Source: JAEUPI01 sp035499355 (GTDB taxonomy: Bacteria > Pseudomonadota > Gammaproteobacteria > Burkholderiales > Burkholderiaceae_C). From it: a stretch of DNA of 14,471 nt. The translations under genes were made by a program, and so were the position numbers. Shown here piece by piece: positions 14,298-14,471 of this stretch (positions within the stretch are counted from its first letter, which is position 1; each line of letters opens with the position of its first letter). The stretch covers positions 1 to 14,471 of the forward strand of contig DATJYZ010000287.1 of the NCBI GenBank assembly GCA_035499355.1. The letters run 5' to 3'. Under the pieces are notes generated by a model that was not told the origin of the DNA, searched no databases, and was given only the letters and a program-made list of their open reading frames with translations.

Positions 14298-14471
14298 TCT
14301 TGCTCACCGACAGCACGAGCGTGCTGTTGCCGATTTCCCTGTTCTGGGTCGCGGCCGTGCCCAGCGTGAAGCTGCGGTTGGTGTCGATGTAGGCCGCGCC
14401 CAGGGTCCAGCCCTTCAGGTCGTAGGTGGCGCCGAGCTTCCAGTCGGTGATCGAGTTGCGCACGTTGCCGT
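14290..14471 (-). CDS. TorF-family putative porin, C-terminal part only
   Basis: 60 residues to the TGA at 14290-14292; the start lies beyond the right edge. The visible part shows alternating beta strands typical of an outer-membrane barrel (SITDWKLGATYDLKGWTLGA, then AAYIDTNRSF) and ends LVLSVSKSF, with the terminal Phe used for barrel assembly. The DWKLGxTYDLxGxTLGxAYIDT and VLSVSKSF pattern matches the conserved C-terminus of TorF-type putative porins (formerly Gcw_chp). The role is probably outer-membrane diffusion; the substrate is unknown. It is in the same direction as kdp but separated by 344 bp, so it is probably a separate unit. Confidence 0.82.
   Translation of the reverse strand, partial: GNVRNSITDWKLGATYDLKGWTLGAAYIDTNRSFTLGTAATQNREIGNSTLVLSVSKSF

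Noticed and set aside
1..14471. tRNA, rRNA, CRISPR array, insertion sequence or prophage signals
   Set aside because: Nothing with the repeat structure, cloverleaf features, transposase motifs or terminal repeats was seen on either strand.

Overview
The window is strongly GC-rich and reads like the chromosome of a betaproteobacterium, most likely order Burkholderiales. The basis is a Bug-family (TctC) solute-binding protein, a TorF-type putative porin, a complete kdp potassium system with its own two-component system, and GC-dominated third codon positions. I cannot name the genus from sequence alone.

Left part, plus strand (1-2107): the 3' part of a metal-dependent amidohydrolase (ACMSD-like, its start lies before the window), then a tripartite-tricarboxylate-transporter substrate-binding protein with an export signal. 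Together these look like the end of a catabolic operon for an organic acid. Directly behind them is a short membrane-protein remnant that is readable only by crossing one frameshift.

Middle (2108-4399): an endonuclease/exonuclease/phosphatase-family protein on the minus strand diverges from a two-gene plus-strand unit, an exported thioredoxin-like protein followed by a CcdA-type membrane thiol transporter. Together that unit resembles a split DsbD-like periplasmic reducing system. The divergent spacer carries a perfect 17-bp dyad.

Right part, all minus strand (13945 down to 4400): a long potassium-uptake cluster in the order 31-aa membrane peptide, kdpF, kdpA, kdpB, kdpC, two unrecognised one-helix membrane ORFs (59 and 42 aa), corA, kdpD, kdpE. 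The first three ORFs overlap by stop/start codons (ATGA, then GTGA), and most other gaps are under 50 bp, so the whole set is probably one transcript with leader and promoter to the right of 13945. KdpFABC is the high-affinity K+ pump, KdpD/KdpE the sensor kinase and response regulator that normally switch it on, and CorA a Mg2+/divalent-cation channel. Placement of corA and two small membrane ORFs between the pump and its sensor is the most distinctive feature here.

Right edge (14290-14471): the C-terminus of a TorF-family putative outer-membrane porin, also on the minus strand, its start lying beyond the window. No tRNA, rRNA, CRISPR array or insertion sequence was seen.
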